A program made the position numbers and the translations under genes. A stretch of DNA of 37,939 bases, from NCBI GenBank assembly GCA_937890745.1, contig CALADH010000060.1, positions 1 through 37,939 on the forward strand. Reading direction: 5' to 3'. Origin of the DNA: Scybalocola_A sp900557175. Its GTDB lineage: Bacteria; Bacillota; Clostridia; Lachnospirales; Lachnospiraceae. The notes under the pieces are model-generated. The model ran no database searches. It was not told the DNA's origin and saw only the letters and a program-made list of their open reading frames with translations. Within the stretch, counting starts at the first letter, position 1. Every line of letters starts with the position of its first letter. Shown here piece by piece: positions 1 through 8,089 of this stretch.

Positions 1-121
1 GCATTCGTTATCATTCCCGTTGTTACTTGGTTTTTGTTCTTAAAAATTCTCAATTGAATTTTCGGGATTGTCTTATTATTCAGTTATCAATGTTCTGTTG
101 CTTGTTTCCAGCAACTTTTAT

Positions 122-150
122 ATCTTATCATACTCAGTTGCTTTTGTCAA
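122..150 (-). promoter_or_regulatory. rRNA-type promoter P2
   Basis: On the minus strand a perfect -35 TTGACA (145-150) is followed after exactly 17 bp by TAAGAT (122-127). An A-tract-rich stretch (about 151-185) precedes the -35 and resembles an UP element. Downstream the leader runs left with a motif reading TTGATAACTGAATA on the minus strand, similar to sequences common ahead of clostridial 16S genes. I infer that it feeds an rRNA operon beyond position 1; the rRNA itself is not in the window. Confidence 0.7.
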
Positions 151-224
151 GAACTTTTTTAACTTTTTTTCAAAGTTTTTTATTTTGTTTCGCTGTCTTT
201 GTTTTTCTCGCTGACAGCTTATCT

Positions 225-253
225 AGGATATCATAGTTGTTATTATTTGTCAA
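225..253 (-). promoter_or_regulatory. rRNA-type promoter P1
   Basis: Minus-strand TTGACA (248-253), a 17-bp spacer and TATCCT (225-230). A-tracts at about 254-290 precede it. Together with P2, 103 bp downstream, it forms a tandem pair with the same spacing and similar upstream A-tracts, which is the usual layout in front of Firmicutes rRNA operons. A small plus-strand reading frame across 27-236 is only the complement of this promoter region. Confidence 0.7.
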
Positions 254-292
254 CTACTTTTTTCAACTTTTTTTAATCTTTTTTTGAAAGAG

Positions 293-380
293 CGGAGAAA
301 GAGGGATTTGAACCCTCGCGCCGCGCTAGCGACCTACACCCTTAGCAGGGGCGCCTCTTCGGCCTCTTGAGTATTTCTCC
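293..380 (-). tRNA. tRNA-Ser (anticodon GCU)
   Basis: Reading the minus strand from 380, a 7-bp acceptor stem GGAGAAA (374-380) pairs with TTTCTCC (294-300), and the discriminator is G at 293. The anticodon loop reads CTGCTAA, giving GCU for serine AGC/AGU codons. The T-arm GAGGGTTCAAATCCCTC and a long variable arm typical of class II tRNAs are present. Length is 88 nt. The 3' CCA is not encoded, so it must be added by nucleotidyltransferase. It lies between its own consensus promoter and the rRNA-type promoters and could be cotranscribed toward them. Confidence 0.95.
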
Positions 381-431
381 GAACTTATTAAAATTGATTA
401 AATTAAAGCGCACTTTGTCAGTGCATGGATT

Positions 432-460
432 ATTATATCCAACAACACCTTCTTTGTCAA
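432..460 (-). promoter_or_regulatory. Promoter of tRNA-Ser
   Basis: Minus-strand TTGACA (455-460), a 17-bp spacer and TATAAT (432-437): a full consensus sigma-A promoter about 50 bp upstream of the tRNA. The remaining gap 461-586 is AT-rich; I see no convincing terminator for the fumarase genes in it, only short AT palindromes. Confidence 0.85.
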
Positions 461-586
461 CACAATTTTTACGATTTAATAGGTTTTTTTTACTGTTTTT
501 TTACTTATACTATATATAGTTGATTTTATATTTTTATTCTACTATATATTCACTATACTTCTATAACCTATAAGCATACATTATAG

Positions 587-1138
587 TTAAATACATCTAT
601 ATGCCTTTGTTGCTTCTTCATATAAGTTATTTCCTTGTTTATCAATGACTACAATTGCCGGAAATTTCTCAACTTCAAGTTTGCGGACAGCCTCAGCGCC
701 CAGATCATCATACGCAATAACCTCGGATTTTTTGATTGACTTTGACAAAAGCGCACCTGCACCACCGACAGCTGCAAAATAGATACAGCCATTTTTCACT
801 ATAGCTTCCACAACTTCCTTCGTTCTTTTGCCTTTACCAATCATCCCCTTAAGACCGTTATTAAGAAGCTTCGGTGTATATTTGTCCATTCGGCTGCTTG
901 TTGTCGGCCCGGCAGAGCCTATCACCTGTCCTTTTCTTGCCGGAGACGGTCCCATATAATAAATAATATTATCTTCAAGCGGCAGCGGAATATCGCCTCC
1001 GGCTTCCATTGTCTCAAAGATCCGCTTATGCGCCGCATCACGCGCCACATAAATTGTTCCCGTAATATAAACATAATCTCCCGATTGCAGCTCATCTGTT
1101 TCTTCTTTAATGAGTGGTGCATGAATATACTTTACCAT
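587..1138 (-). CDS. fumB: Fumarate hydratase (class I), beta subunit
   Basis: 183 aa, matching the C-terminal (beta) domain of class I Fe-S hydro-lyases such as fumarase and L(+)-tartrate dehydratase. It pairs with the alpha subunit encoded just upstream to hydrate fumarate to malate in the cytoplasm. The family motif GPTTSSRMDKYTP, which contributes to the active site, is visible at about residues 77-89, followed by GMIGKGKR. The start ATG at 1136-1138 has a strong SD (AAGGAGGGG on the minus strand) that overlaps the stop codon of the alpha gene, so translation of the two is probably coupled. The tartrate dehydratase beta subunit is the main alternative; sequence alone does not fix the substrate, but a lone pair in a fermentative Clostridium-type genome favours fumarate. 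Confidence 0.9.
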   Translation of the reverse strand: MVKYIHAPLIKEETDELQSGDYVYITGTIYVARDAAHKRIFETMEAGGDIPLPLEDNIIYYMGPSPARKGQVIGSAGPTTSSRMDKYTPKLLNNGLKGMIGKGKRTKEVVEAIVKNGCIYFAAVGGAGALLSKSIKKSEVIAYDDLGAEAVRKLEVEKFPAIVVIDKQGNNLYEEATKAYRCI

Positions 1139-1151
1139 AATCGTCCCCTCC

Positions 1152-1994
1152 TTAAATCATTTCTGTCACATGTCTGTTGACATGGCAGCAAATATTGACC
1201 GCCACCGGAAGCCCGGCAATATGCGTCGGATAAGTTTCAACATGAACCGCCAGTGCCGTCACTGTACCGCCAAGCCCTCCCGGCCCAATGCCTAATTTGT
1301 TTATTTTTTCCAAAAGCTCAAGCTCCAATTCTCTGACATACATAATTTTCGAATGTTCTCCGACCGGACGTGTCAGCGCATGTTTTGACATAATCGCACA
1401 TTTTTCAAAATCTCCGCCGATACCGACGCCGACAATAAGCGGCGGACAGGCGTTCGGTCCTGCGGCCTCCACCGTTTCAATCACTGCTTTTTTTACGCCT
1501 TCTATACCATCAGCCGGTTTTAACATCATCACCCGGCTCATATTTTCACTGCCAAAACCTTTTGGTGCCAATGTTATTTTTATTTTATCCCCTTCTGTAA
1601 TATCATAATGAATAATCGCAGGCGTATTATCTTTTGTATTTACTCGTTCAATCGGATCACTCACAACCGATTTTCTCAAATAACCTTCCGTATACCCCTG
1701 TCTTACGCCCTCATTGATGGCATCTGTCAGATTTCCGCCTGAAATATGCACATCCTGACCGATTTCAACAAATAAAACTGCCATTCCCGTATCCTGACAT
1801 ATCGGTATCATATCTTTTGCCGCAATTTCCAGATTTTCCTCTAACGAATGAAGTACCTGTCTGCCCAATTCCGATTTTTCTTCACAGGCAGCCTTCGCCA
1901 ATGCCTTTTTCATATCCTCTGATAGGAAATGTGTCGCTTTAATGCACATATTTTTAATTGTTTCTGTAATTTCACTGCAATAAACTTCCCGCAT
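1152..1994 (-). CDS. fumA: Fumarate hydratase (class I), alpha subunit
   Basis: 280 aa, the Fe-S-binding half of a two-subunit class I fumarase. Cys66 (in ICQDTGM), Cys183 (in NACPPLIVG) and Cys199 (in DFEKCAIMS) sit where the family places the three ligands of its [4Fe-4S] cluster; the free iron corner binds the substrate. Such enzymes are oxygen labile, which fits an anaerobe. A minus-strand SD (GAGAGG) precedes the ATG at 1992-1994 by about 9 nt. The beta gene follows after 13 bp and the two form one transcript. L(+)-tartrate dehydratase alpha is the alternative reading. Confidence 0.92.
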   Translation of the reverse strand: MREVYCSEITETIKNMCIKATHFLSEDMKKALAKAACEEKSELGRQVLHSLEENLEIAAKDMIPICQDTGMAVLFVEIGQDVHISGGNLTDAINEGVRQGYTEGYLRKSVVSDPIERVNTKDNTPAIIHYDITEGDKIKITLAPKGFGSENMSRVMMLKPADGIEGVKKAVIETVEAAGPNACPPLIVGVGIGGDFEKCAIMSKHALTRPVGEHSKIMYVRELELELLEKINKLGIGPGGLGGTVTALAVHVETYPTHIAGLPVAVNICCHVNRHVTEMI

Positions 1995-2057
1995 ACAATC
2001 CCGGCCTCTCTTTTTTATCTTTATTAAATGCTCCGAACAAACCTGTCGTACACGGTT

Positions 2058-2066
2058 ATTTTAGCA
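2058..2066 (-). promoter_or_regulatory. Possible extended -10 promoter for fumA-fumB
   Basis: Minus strand TGCTAAAAT (TG-N plus TAAAAT at 2058-2063), with no good -35, about 65 bp upstream of fumA. It is the best promoter candidate in the 303-bp divergent gap 1995-2297, whose other half holds the channel gene's promoter and leader. Confidence 0.35.
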
Positions 2067-2173
2067 CACAAAACCGACATTCGTATATAAAATTTTTGAG
2101 TTTTTATGATTTTACGACAAGAGCCATACTACAAATTTTTATTGCCCGTCAAGTAAACGTGATGGCTTTCACC

Positions 2174-2202
2174 TTGTCTTTCCCGTCAAAACAACTTATA
2201 AT
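2174..2202 (+). promoter_or_regulatory. Promoter of the CLC-type channel gene
   Basis: TTGTCT (2174-2179), a 17-bp spacer and TATAAT (2197-2202). Transcription would start near 2209 and leave a leader of about 90 nt before the start codon at 2298. Confidence 0.6.
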
Positions 2203-2224
2203 AAAATTATTACATACTGTCAGG

Positions 2225-2292
2225 GACAAAACTTTTGTCTCATTGATGCCGGATTGCTTAGCACGGCGTGCCCACGCAATCCGCAAAAGGAG
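2225..2292 (+). promoter_or_regulatory. Structured 5' leader of the CLC-type gene
   Basis: Two hairpins can be drawn. The first is GACAAAA (2225-2231) with TTTTGTC (2233-2239). The second is GGATTGC (2251-2257) with GCAATCC (2276-2282), enclosing an inner stem GCAC (2261-2264) with GTGC (2268-2271). The second ends only 2 nt before the SD AAAAGGAG (2285-2292). There is no T-run, so this is not a terminator; a translational control element is plausible. I could not match it to the fluoride riboswitch consensus. Confidence 0.45.
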
Positions 2293-2297
2293 TTGTT

Positions 2298-3569
2298 ATG
2301 ATAAAATTCAAATTAAAACGCTATGCCTGCAATGTGCTTTTTGCGGCAGGAACACTGATCCGATGGCTTCTCACCGCTGTTTTGACAGGCGTGATTGTCG
2401 GCGGCATATGCACCTTTTTTGCATTTGTTCTCCTGTCAGCCAATGATTTCAGAAAACTGCACCCGCTGATTATCGGATTTCTCCCTGTAGCCGGCCTCGT
2501 GATCGTGCTGCTCTACAAAAATTTTCAAAAAACAGACGACCTTGGAACCAATCTTATTATTTCATCCATAAGAACAAATACAGATATTCCTTTCAGAATG
2601 GCGCCGATGATTTTTATATCAACGACACTGACACAGCTTTTCGGAGGTTCTGCCGGCCGTGAAGGCGCTGCCATACAGCTTGGCGGCTGTCTTGCCAATA
2701 AGCTTGGGCGCATTTTTCATCTCAATGAAAATGACCAGCATATTATAATTATGTGCGGTATGAGCGCCGGCTTTTCAGCTCTTTTCGGAACGCCGATGGC
2801 GGCAGCTATTTTCTCACTTGAAGTTATCAGCGTTGGTATTATGCACTACTCTGCCCTTGTGCCCTGTGTGATTTCATCATTTACGGCACATTTTATTGCA
2901 CTTTACTTTAAAATACCGCCGGAACATTTTCCTGTGCCTGATATTCCTGCAGTGACGGCAGCCGGTCTCGGAAAAATGATTTTATTCGGTGCCATTATTG
3001 GTGTCATCAGTATTCTTTTTTGTATGGGGCTTCACTATGCAGAAGTATTTTACAAGAAATTTTTAGATAACGCCTATTACCGCATCGCTGCCGGCGGACT
3101 GATTATTGTCGGTCTTTCCGCAGTCCTTCAGACAGAAGCCTATTTAGGCTCCGGCGTTTCAATGCTGACAGCCATTTTTGAAGAAGGTCACATTGTCGGT
3201 GCTGAAGCTTTCTTTCTTAAGATTGTTTTTACAACACTGACGATTGCCGCCGGATTTAAAGGCGGCGAAATCGTCCCGTCCTTTTGTATCGGAGGCGCCT
3301 TTGGCTGTGCCGCCGCTTCACTTTTGAACCTGCCTGTACCGCTTGTTGCCGCCTGCGGCATGGCCGGACTTTTCTGCGGCGTCACAAACTGTCCGATGAC
3401 CTCACTGCTCATCTCCTTTGAGCTCTTTGGCTTTGAGGGCATGCCATACTATCTTATTACAGTTGCCGTCAGCTACATGCTCTCCGGCTACTATGGACTT
3501 TATCAGTCACAAAAAATTATGTATTCTAAATACCATACGCAGTATGTACACAAGCAGACACATCATTAA
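2298..3569 (+). CDS. CLC-family (voltage-gated chloride channel type) membrane protein
   Basis: 423 aa, strongly hydrophobic with about ten or more membrane helices, in the CLC anion channel/antiporter family. The family motif GSAGREGAAIQLGG (about 117-130) includes the gating glutamate Glu122. A second signature, GGEIVPSFCIGGAFG, appears near residue 330. The first CLC anion-site motif, normally GSGIP, is not conserved: the aligned stretch around residues 80-86 reads TDDLGTN. The ATG at 2298 is chosen because AAAAGGAG lies 5 nt upstream; an upstream in-frame ATG at 2268 has no SD and falls inside the leader hairpin. It is transcribed against the replication fork. The transported ion cannot be told from sequence; chloride and fluoride are both possible. 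Confidence 0.85.
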   Translation: MIKFKLKRYACNVLFAAGTLIRWLLTAVLTGVIVGGICTFFAFVLLSANDFRKLHPLIIGFLPVAGLVIVLLYKNFQKTDDLGTNLIISSIRTNTDIPFRMAPMIFISTTLTQLFGGSAGREGAAIQLGGCLANKLGRIFHLNENDQHIIIMCGMSAGFSALFGTPMAAAIFSLEVISVGIMHYSALVPCVISSFTAHFIALYFKIPPEHFPVPDIPAVTAAGLGKMILFGAIIGVISILFCMGLHYAEVFYKKFLDNAYYRIAAGGLIIVGLSAVLQTEAYLGSGVSMLTAIFEEGHIVGAEAFFLKIVFTTLTIAAGFKGGEIVPSFCIGGAFGCAAASLLNLPVPLVAACGMAGLFCGVTNCPMTSLLISFELFGFEGMPYYLITVAVSYMLSGYYGLYQSQKIMYSKYHTQYVHKQTHH

Positions 3570-3626
3570 GGCAAAGACCAGCATCGAATATGACGAAAAA
3601 ATAGTGTATCAAAAAAATTACGAAAT

Positions 3627-3666
3627 AAAAAATCCGTCTGAAGCAATTGCCCCGGACGGATTTTTT
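3627..3666. terminator. Bidirectional terminator between the CLC gene and gyrA
   Basis: A 12-bp perfect stem, AAAAAATCCGTC (3627-3638) with GACGGATTTTTT (3655-3666), around a 16-nt loop. It has an A-run on one side and a T-run on the other, so it can end both convergent transcripts. Confidence 0.9.
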
Positions 3667-3674
3667 ATTTCTAT

Positions 3675-6158
3675 TTATTCATTTTCAGAAGATGCTTCCA
3701 CTTCTTCTTCAATTTCCTCGCGTACCTTTGTCATACCGGCAACTTTGATATCATCGTCCATATCAATCAGCTTCACGCCCGATGTAATACGTCCGAGCAT
3801 TGAAATTGAATCGACAGACATACGGATAATAATGCCGCCTGTTGTAATAAGCATGATTTCCTGTCCTTCATTAACAGATTTCGCGCCGATAACATTACCT
3901 GTTTTTTCGGTAATCTTATAGCACTTCACACCCTTGCCGCCTCTGTGCTGAACGGCAAACTCACTGATATCTGTCCGTTTTCCGAGACCGTTTTCAGAAA
4001 TAATCAAAAGTGCCTCACCCTGAATATCAAGCTGCATACCGACAATTTCATCGCCGTCATCAAGGTTCATACCGATAACGCCCATAGAAGTACGCCCTGT
4101 GCTTCTGACATCCCTCTCATTGAAACGGATACACTGACCGTATTTTGTCACAAGGAAAACATCATTTGTCTTATCCGTGCACTTCACTTCAATAAGCTCG
4201 TCGTCATCTCTTAACGTAATCGCTAAAAGTCCCGACTTTCTTATATTCTGATATTCCATGACAGATGTTTTCTTAACCATACCTTTTCTTGTCGCCATGA
4301 AAAGATACTTGTCCTCCTCATATTCCGCAAGCGGAATCATTGCCGTAATCTTTTCACCCGGTTCAAGATGCAAAAGATTGACAATGGCCGTGCCTCTTGC
4401 CGTTCTTGAAGACTCCGGAATCTCATAAGCTTTGATTCTGTAAACCTTGCCCATATTTGTAAAGAACAAAAGATAATGGTGCGTTGTTGTCATGAGCATA
4501 TCCTCGATATAATCATCCTCTATCGTAGCCATGCCTTTGATGCCCTTACCGCCTCTGTTCTGACTCTTAAAGTTATCAACTGTCATACGCTTAATATAGC
4601 CGATTTTTGTCATTGTGATGACTGTATTTTCACGCTTAATTAAATCTTCAACTGTAATTTCATCATCATCAATACCTATGGCTGTTCTTCGGTCATCACC
4701 GTATTTATCGCGGATCACTGTAATTTCTTTCTTAATAACGCCTAAAAGAAGCTTTTCATCTGCAAGAATTGCCTTATATTCGGCAATTTTAGCCATAAGC
4801 TCCTTATACTCATTCTCAATCTTTTCACGCTCTAAGCCTGTCAGCGCTCTCAGACGCATATCAACGATTGCCTGAGCCTGAACTTCTGTCAGACCGAACT
4901 GCGCAATCAGGCGCTCTTTTGCCTCAGAAACATTCTTAGAACTTCTTATAATGCTGATAACCTCATCAATATGATCAAGTGCAATCAGCAAGCCCTGTAA
5001 AATATGTGCCCGCTCCTCAGCCTTATTCAGATCATATTTTGTACGTCTTGTGACAACTTCCTCCTGATGCTTCAGATAAAGCTCAAGCATCTGCTTTAAA
5101 TTTAACACGGTCGGCACATTATTGACGAGCGCAAGCATGATTACGCCAAAAGAATCCTGAAGCTGCGTATGCTTGTAAAGTGTATTTAAAACAACATTGG
5201 CATTGGCATCTTTCTTAAGCTCAATGACAATACGCATCCCCTGTCTGTCAGATTCGTCGCGTAAATCCGAAATACCGTCAATACGCTTATCACGCACAAG
5301 TTCCGCAATTTTCTCAATTAAACGCGCCTTATTGACAAGATAAGGAATTTCTGTCACAACAATTTTCTGACGGTTTGTGCCGAGCGGCTCAATTTCTGAA
5401 ATTGCCCGCACCTTAATTTTGCCGCGGCCGGTTCTGTACGCCTGCTCAATACCGCTGTGCCCTAAAATCATAGCGCCTGTCGGAAAATCCGGTCCTTTAA
5501 TAATATTTAAAAGCTCCTCTATTTCCGTCTCGCGGTTTTCCTCGACACGATTATCAATAATTTTTATAACGCCGTCAATCGTCTCTCTTAAATTATGCGG
5601 CGGTATATTTGTCGCCATGCCGACGGCAATACCTGTCGTACCATTGACCAAAAGATTCGGAAATCTTGCCGGAAGCACTGTCGGCTCCTTTTCCGTCTCA
5701 TCAAAGTTCGGTCTGAAATCAACCGTATCTTTGTTAATATCAGCCGTCATCTCCATCGAAATTTTACTTAAGCGCGCCTCTGTATAACGCATGGCAGCCG
5801 CGCCGTCACCGTCTACAGAACCAAAGTTTCCATGACCATCCACGAGCGGATATCTCGTCGACCACTCCTGAGCCAGATTCACAAGAGCGCCATAAATAGA
5901 TGAATCACCGTGAGGATGATATTTACCCATCGTATCACCGACGATACGGGCACACTTTCTATGCGGCTTATCCGGACCGTTGTTGAGTTCTATCATTGCA
6001 TATAAAATTCTTCTCTGAACAGGCTTTAAACCATCCCTGACATCCGGCAGTGCTCTCTGCGCGATGACGCTCATGGCATAGTCGATGTAAAATTTTTCCA
6101 TCTTTTCTTTTAAATCGACATCCTGAACCTTATCGAAGATATTGCTTCTATCGTCCAT
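3675..6158 (-). CDS. gyrA: DNA gyrase subunit A
   Basis: 827 aa, the DNA-cleaving subunit of gyrase, which introduces negative supercoils as an A2B2 complex with GyrB. The catalytic Tyr125 lies in AAMRYTEARLS. The quinolone-determining region HPHGDSSIYG is at 81-90, with Ser86 at the E. coli Ser83 position and Gly90 at the Asp87 position. The C-terminal beta-pinwheel carries a GyrA box (QNRGGKG), which marks it as gyrase rather than topoisomerase IV, and a second QHRGGKG repeat. It ends in a short acidic tail and is a little shorter than the 875-aa E. coli protein. The SD GGAGGAG precedes the ATG, and gyrB ends 23 bp upstream, so it is the last gene of the dnaA-side operon. Confidence 0.98.
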   Translation of the reverse strand: MDDRSNIFDKVQDVDLKEKMEKFYIDYAMSVIAQRALPDVRDGLKPVQRRILYAMIELNNGPDKPHRKCARIVGDTMGKYHPHGDSSIYGALVNLAQEWSTRYPLVDGHGNFGSVDGDGAAAMRYTEARLSKISMEMTADINKDTVDFRPNFDETEKEPTVLPARFPNLLVNGTTGIAVGMATNIPPHNLRETIDGVIKIIDNRVEENRETEIEELLNIIKGPDFPTGAMILGHSGIEQAYRTGRGKIKVRAISEIEPLGTNRQKIVVTEIPYLVNKARLIEKIAELVRDKRIDGISDLRDESDRQGMRIVIELKKDANANVVLNTLYKHTQLQDSFGVIMLALVNNVPTVLNLKQMLELYLKHQEEVVTRRTKYDLNKAEERAHILQGLLIALDHIDEVISIIRSSKNVSEAKERLIAQFGLTEVQAQAIVDMRLRALTGLEREKIENEYKELMAKIAEYKAILADEKLLLGVIKKEITVIRDKYGDDRRTAIGIDDDEITVEDLIKRENTVITMTKIGYIKRMTVDNFKSQNRGGKGIKGMATIEDDYIEDMLMTTTHHYLLFFTNMGKVYRIKAYEIPESSRTARGTAIVNLLHLEPGEKITAMIPLAEYEEDKYLFMATRKGMVKKTSVMEYQNIRKSGLLAITLRDDDELIEVKCTDKTNDVFLVTKYGQCIRFNERDVRSTGRTSMGVIGMNLDDGDEIVGMQLDIQGEALLIISENGLGKRTDISEFAVQHRGGKGVKCYKITEKTGNVIGAKSVNEGQEIMLITTGGIIIRMSVDSISMLGRITSGVKLIDMDDDIKVAGMTKVREEIEEEVEASSENE

Positions 6159-6181
6159 TTCTACTCCTCCGTATATACTAA

Positions 6182-8089
6182 TTAAACATCAAGTGTGCTG
6201 TATTCCGCATTCTGCTCAATAAACTCACGTCTCGGCTCAACCTTTTCACCCATAAGAATGTTAAATGTCTCGTCAAGACTGACTCTCTGAGCCTCATCCA
6301 TTGTCACACGCATAAGAATACGGCGTTCCGGATCCATCGTTGTCTCCCAAAGCTGTTCCGGATCCATCTCGCCAAGACCTTTATAGCGCTGTATCTTATT
6401 ATTCTGGTCACGGCCGACCTGCTCAATAATCGACTGAAGCTCCTCATCCGAATAAGCATACCATACACGTTTATTTTTCTCCAGCTTAAACAGCGGCGGC
6501 TTTGCAAGATAAACATAGCCGTCCTCAATAAGCTGAGGCATAAAACGGTATAAAAATGTCAATAATAGTGTACTGATATGGGCGCCGTCCACATCGGCAT
6601 CGGTCATAATAATAATTTTATGGTATCTGAGCTTTGTAATATCAAAGTCCTCATGAATCCCCGTACCAAAAGCTGTAATCATCGCCTTAATTTCGTTATT
6701 GACTAAAATTTTATCAAGACGCGCTTTTTCAACGTTGAGAATCTTACCGCGAAGCGGCAGGATTGCCTGTGTCGCCCTTGAGCGCGCCGTCTTTGCAGAG
6801 CCGCCGGCAGAATCACCCTCAACGATGTAAATCTCACAATTTTCAGGATTCTTGTCCGAACAATCAGCAAGCTTTCCCGGAAGTGCCATCGTATCAAGCG
6901 CCGACTTTCTGCGTGTCAGATCACGTGCCTTTCTCGCCGCATCACGTGCTCTCTGGGCCATCAGAGCCTTATCAATAATCAGTTTTGCCACCGCAGGATT
7001 CTGCTCAAGGAAAATCATCACCTTTTCACTGACAACAGAATCTACGGCGCCTCTCGCCTCACTATTGCCAAGCTTCTGCTTTGTCTGCCCCTCAAACTGA
7101 GGCTCTCCGATTTTTACGCTGATAATCGCCGCCATACCTTCACGGATATCCTCGCCGACAAGACTCGGCTCATTTTCTTTGAGCAGCTTATTTTTTCTCG
7201 CATAATCATTAAATGTCTTTGTCAGCGCATTTCTAAAACCGGTCAGATGCGTACCGCCTTCCGGTGTCGTAATATTATTGACATAGCTGTAAATATTCTC
7301 GTTATAAGAATCGTTATGCTGAAGTGCAACCTCTACATAAACGCCGTCCTTCATACCCTCGCAATAAATAATCTGCTCATAAAGAACATCTTTATTTTTG
7401 TTCAAATATGAAACATACTCCTTAATACCGCCCTCATAATGGAAAACCTTTTTCTTTTCACAGCCTTCACGGGCATCTTCAAGTTCAATGCGAAGTCCCT
7501 TTGTAAGAAAAGCTGTCTCTCTTAATCGTTCTTCAAGAATGCTGTATTCATAAACGGTCGTTTCAAAAATTGTATCGTCCGGCTTAAAGCATACTTCTGT
7601 TCCCTGTTCATCTGTATCGCCGACAACCTTAAGTTCATAACATGGCTTTCCTTTCTCGTAACGCTGCTTATAAATTTTTCCGTCCTTAAATACACGGACC
7701 TCAAGCCAGTTAGAAAGGGCATTAACAACAGAGGCACCAACACCGTGAAGACCGCCGGATACCTTATATCCTCCGCCGCCGAATTTTCCGCCGGCATGAA
7801 GAATCGTAAAAACGACCTCAACGGCTGATTTTCCTGCTTTTTTCTGAATATCTACCGGAATACCGCGGCCATTATCTTTTACAGTGATAGAATTGTCCCC
7901 GTTAATTTTGACATAAATTGTATTGCAGAAACCGGCCAGCGCTTCGTCAACAGCATTATCGACGATTTCATACACCAAATGATGCAGACCTCTCTCTGAT
8001 GTGCTGCCGATATACATACCCGGTCTTTTTCTGACTGCTTCAAGTCCTTCAAGAATCTGAATCTGACTTGCACCATATTCTTCACTCAT
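6182..8089 (-). CDS. gyrB: DNA gyrase subunit B
   Basis: 635 aa, the ATPase subunit of gyrase. The GHKL ATP-binding motifs are clear: EIVDNAVDEA (41-50), DNGRGIP (72-78) and GGLHGVGA (112-119). The TOPRIM motifs EGDSAGGSA and DADVDGAHI, which bind the metal for cleavage, lie in the C-terminal half, followed by QRYKGLGEM. The length and the absence of the roughly 165-residue insertion seen in proteobacteria are typical of Gram-positive GyrB. The ATG at 8087-8089 has an ideal SD (AAGGAGG) and overlaps the end of recF by 8 bp, implying translational coupling. The remB (yaaB) gene found between recF and gyrB in Bacillus is absent. Confidence 0.98.
   Translation of the reverse strand: MSEEYGASQIQILEGLEAVRKRPGMYIGSTSERGLHHLVYEIVDNAVDEALAGFCNTIYVKINGDNSITVKDNGRGIPVDIQKKAGKSAVEVVFTILHAGGKFGGGGYKVSGGLHGVGASVVNALSNWLEVRVFKDGKIYKQRYEKGKPCYELKVVGDTDEQGTEVCFKPDDTIFETTVYEYSILEERLRETAFLTKGLRIELEDAREGCEKKKVFHYEGGIKEYVSYLNKNKDVLYEQIIYCEGMKDGVYVEVALQHNDSYNENIYSYVNNITTPEGGTHLTGFRNALTKTFNDYARKNKLLKENEPSLVGEDIREGMAAIISVKIGEPQFEGQTKQKLGNSEARGAVDSVVSEKVMIFLEQNPAVAKLIIDKALMAQRARDAARKARDLTRRKSALDTMALPGKLADCSDKNPENCEIYIVEGDSAGGSAKTARSRATQAILPLRGKILNVEKARLDKILVNNEIKAMITAFGTGIHEDFDITKLRYHKIIIMTDADVDGAHISTLLLTFLYRFMPQLIEDGYVYLAKPPLFKLEKNKRVWYAYSDEELQSIIEQVGRDQNNKIQRYKGLGEMDPEQLWETTMDPERRILMRVTMDEAQRVSLDETFNILMGEKVEPRREFIEQNAEYSTLDV

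Noticed and set aside
27..236. Plus-strand 69-aa frame at the left end
   Set aside because: It is low-complexity, Phe/Leu-rich and lies exactly opposite the tandem rRNA-type promoters; no SD.
2209..2297. Fluoride riboswitch before the CLC gene
   Set aside because: The pseudoknot consensus around GGNGATGG and the later conserved segment is not recognisable.
2096..2446. 116-aa frame overlapping the CLC leader and gene start
   Set aside because: It shares its second half with the CLC gene in another frame and would translate through the leader hairpins; no SD.
5377..5787. 136-aa plus-strand frame inside gyrA, and similar antisense frames in fumA, gyrB, dnaA and metY
   Set aside because: They mirror strong coding sequence on the opposite strand, have no SD and resemble no protein family.
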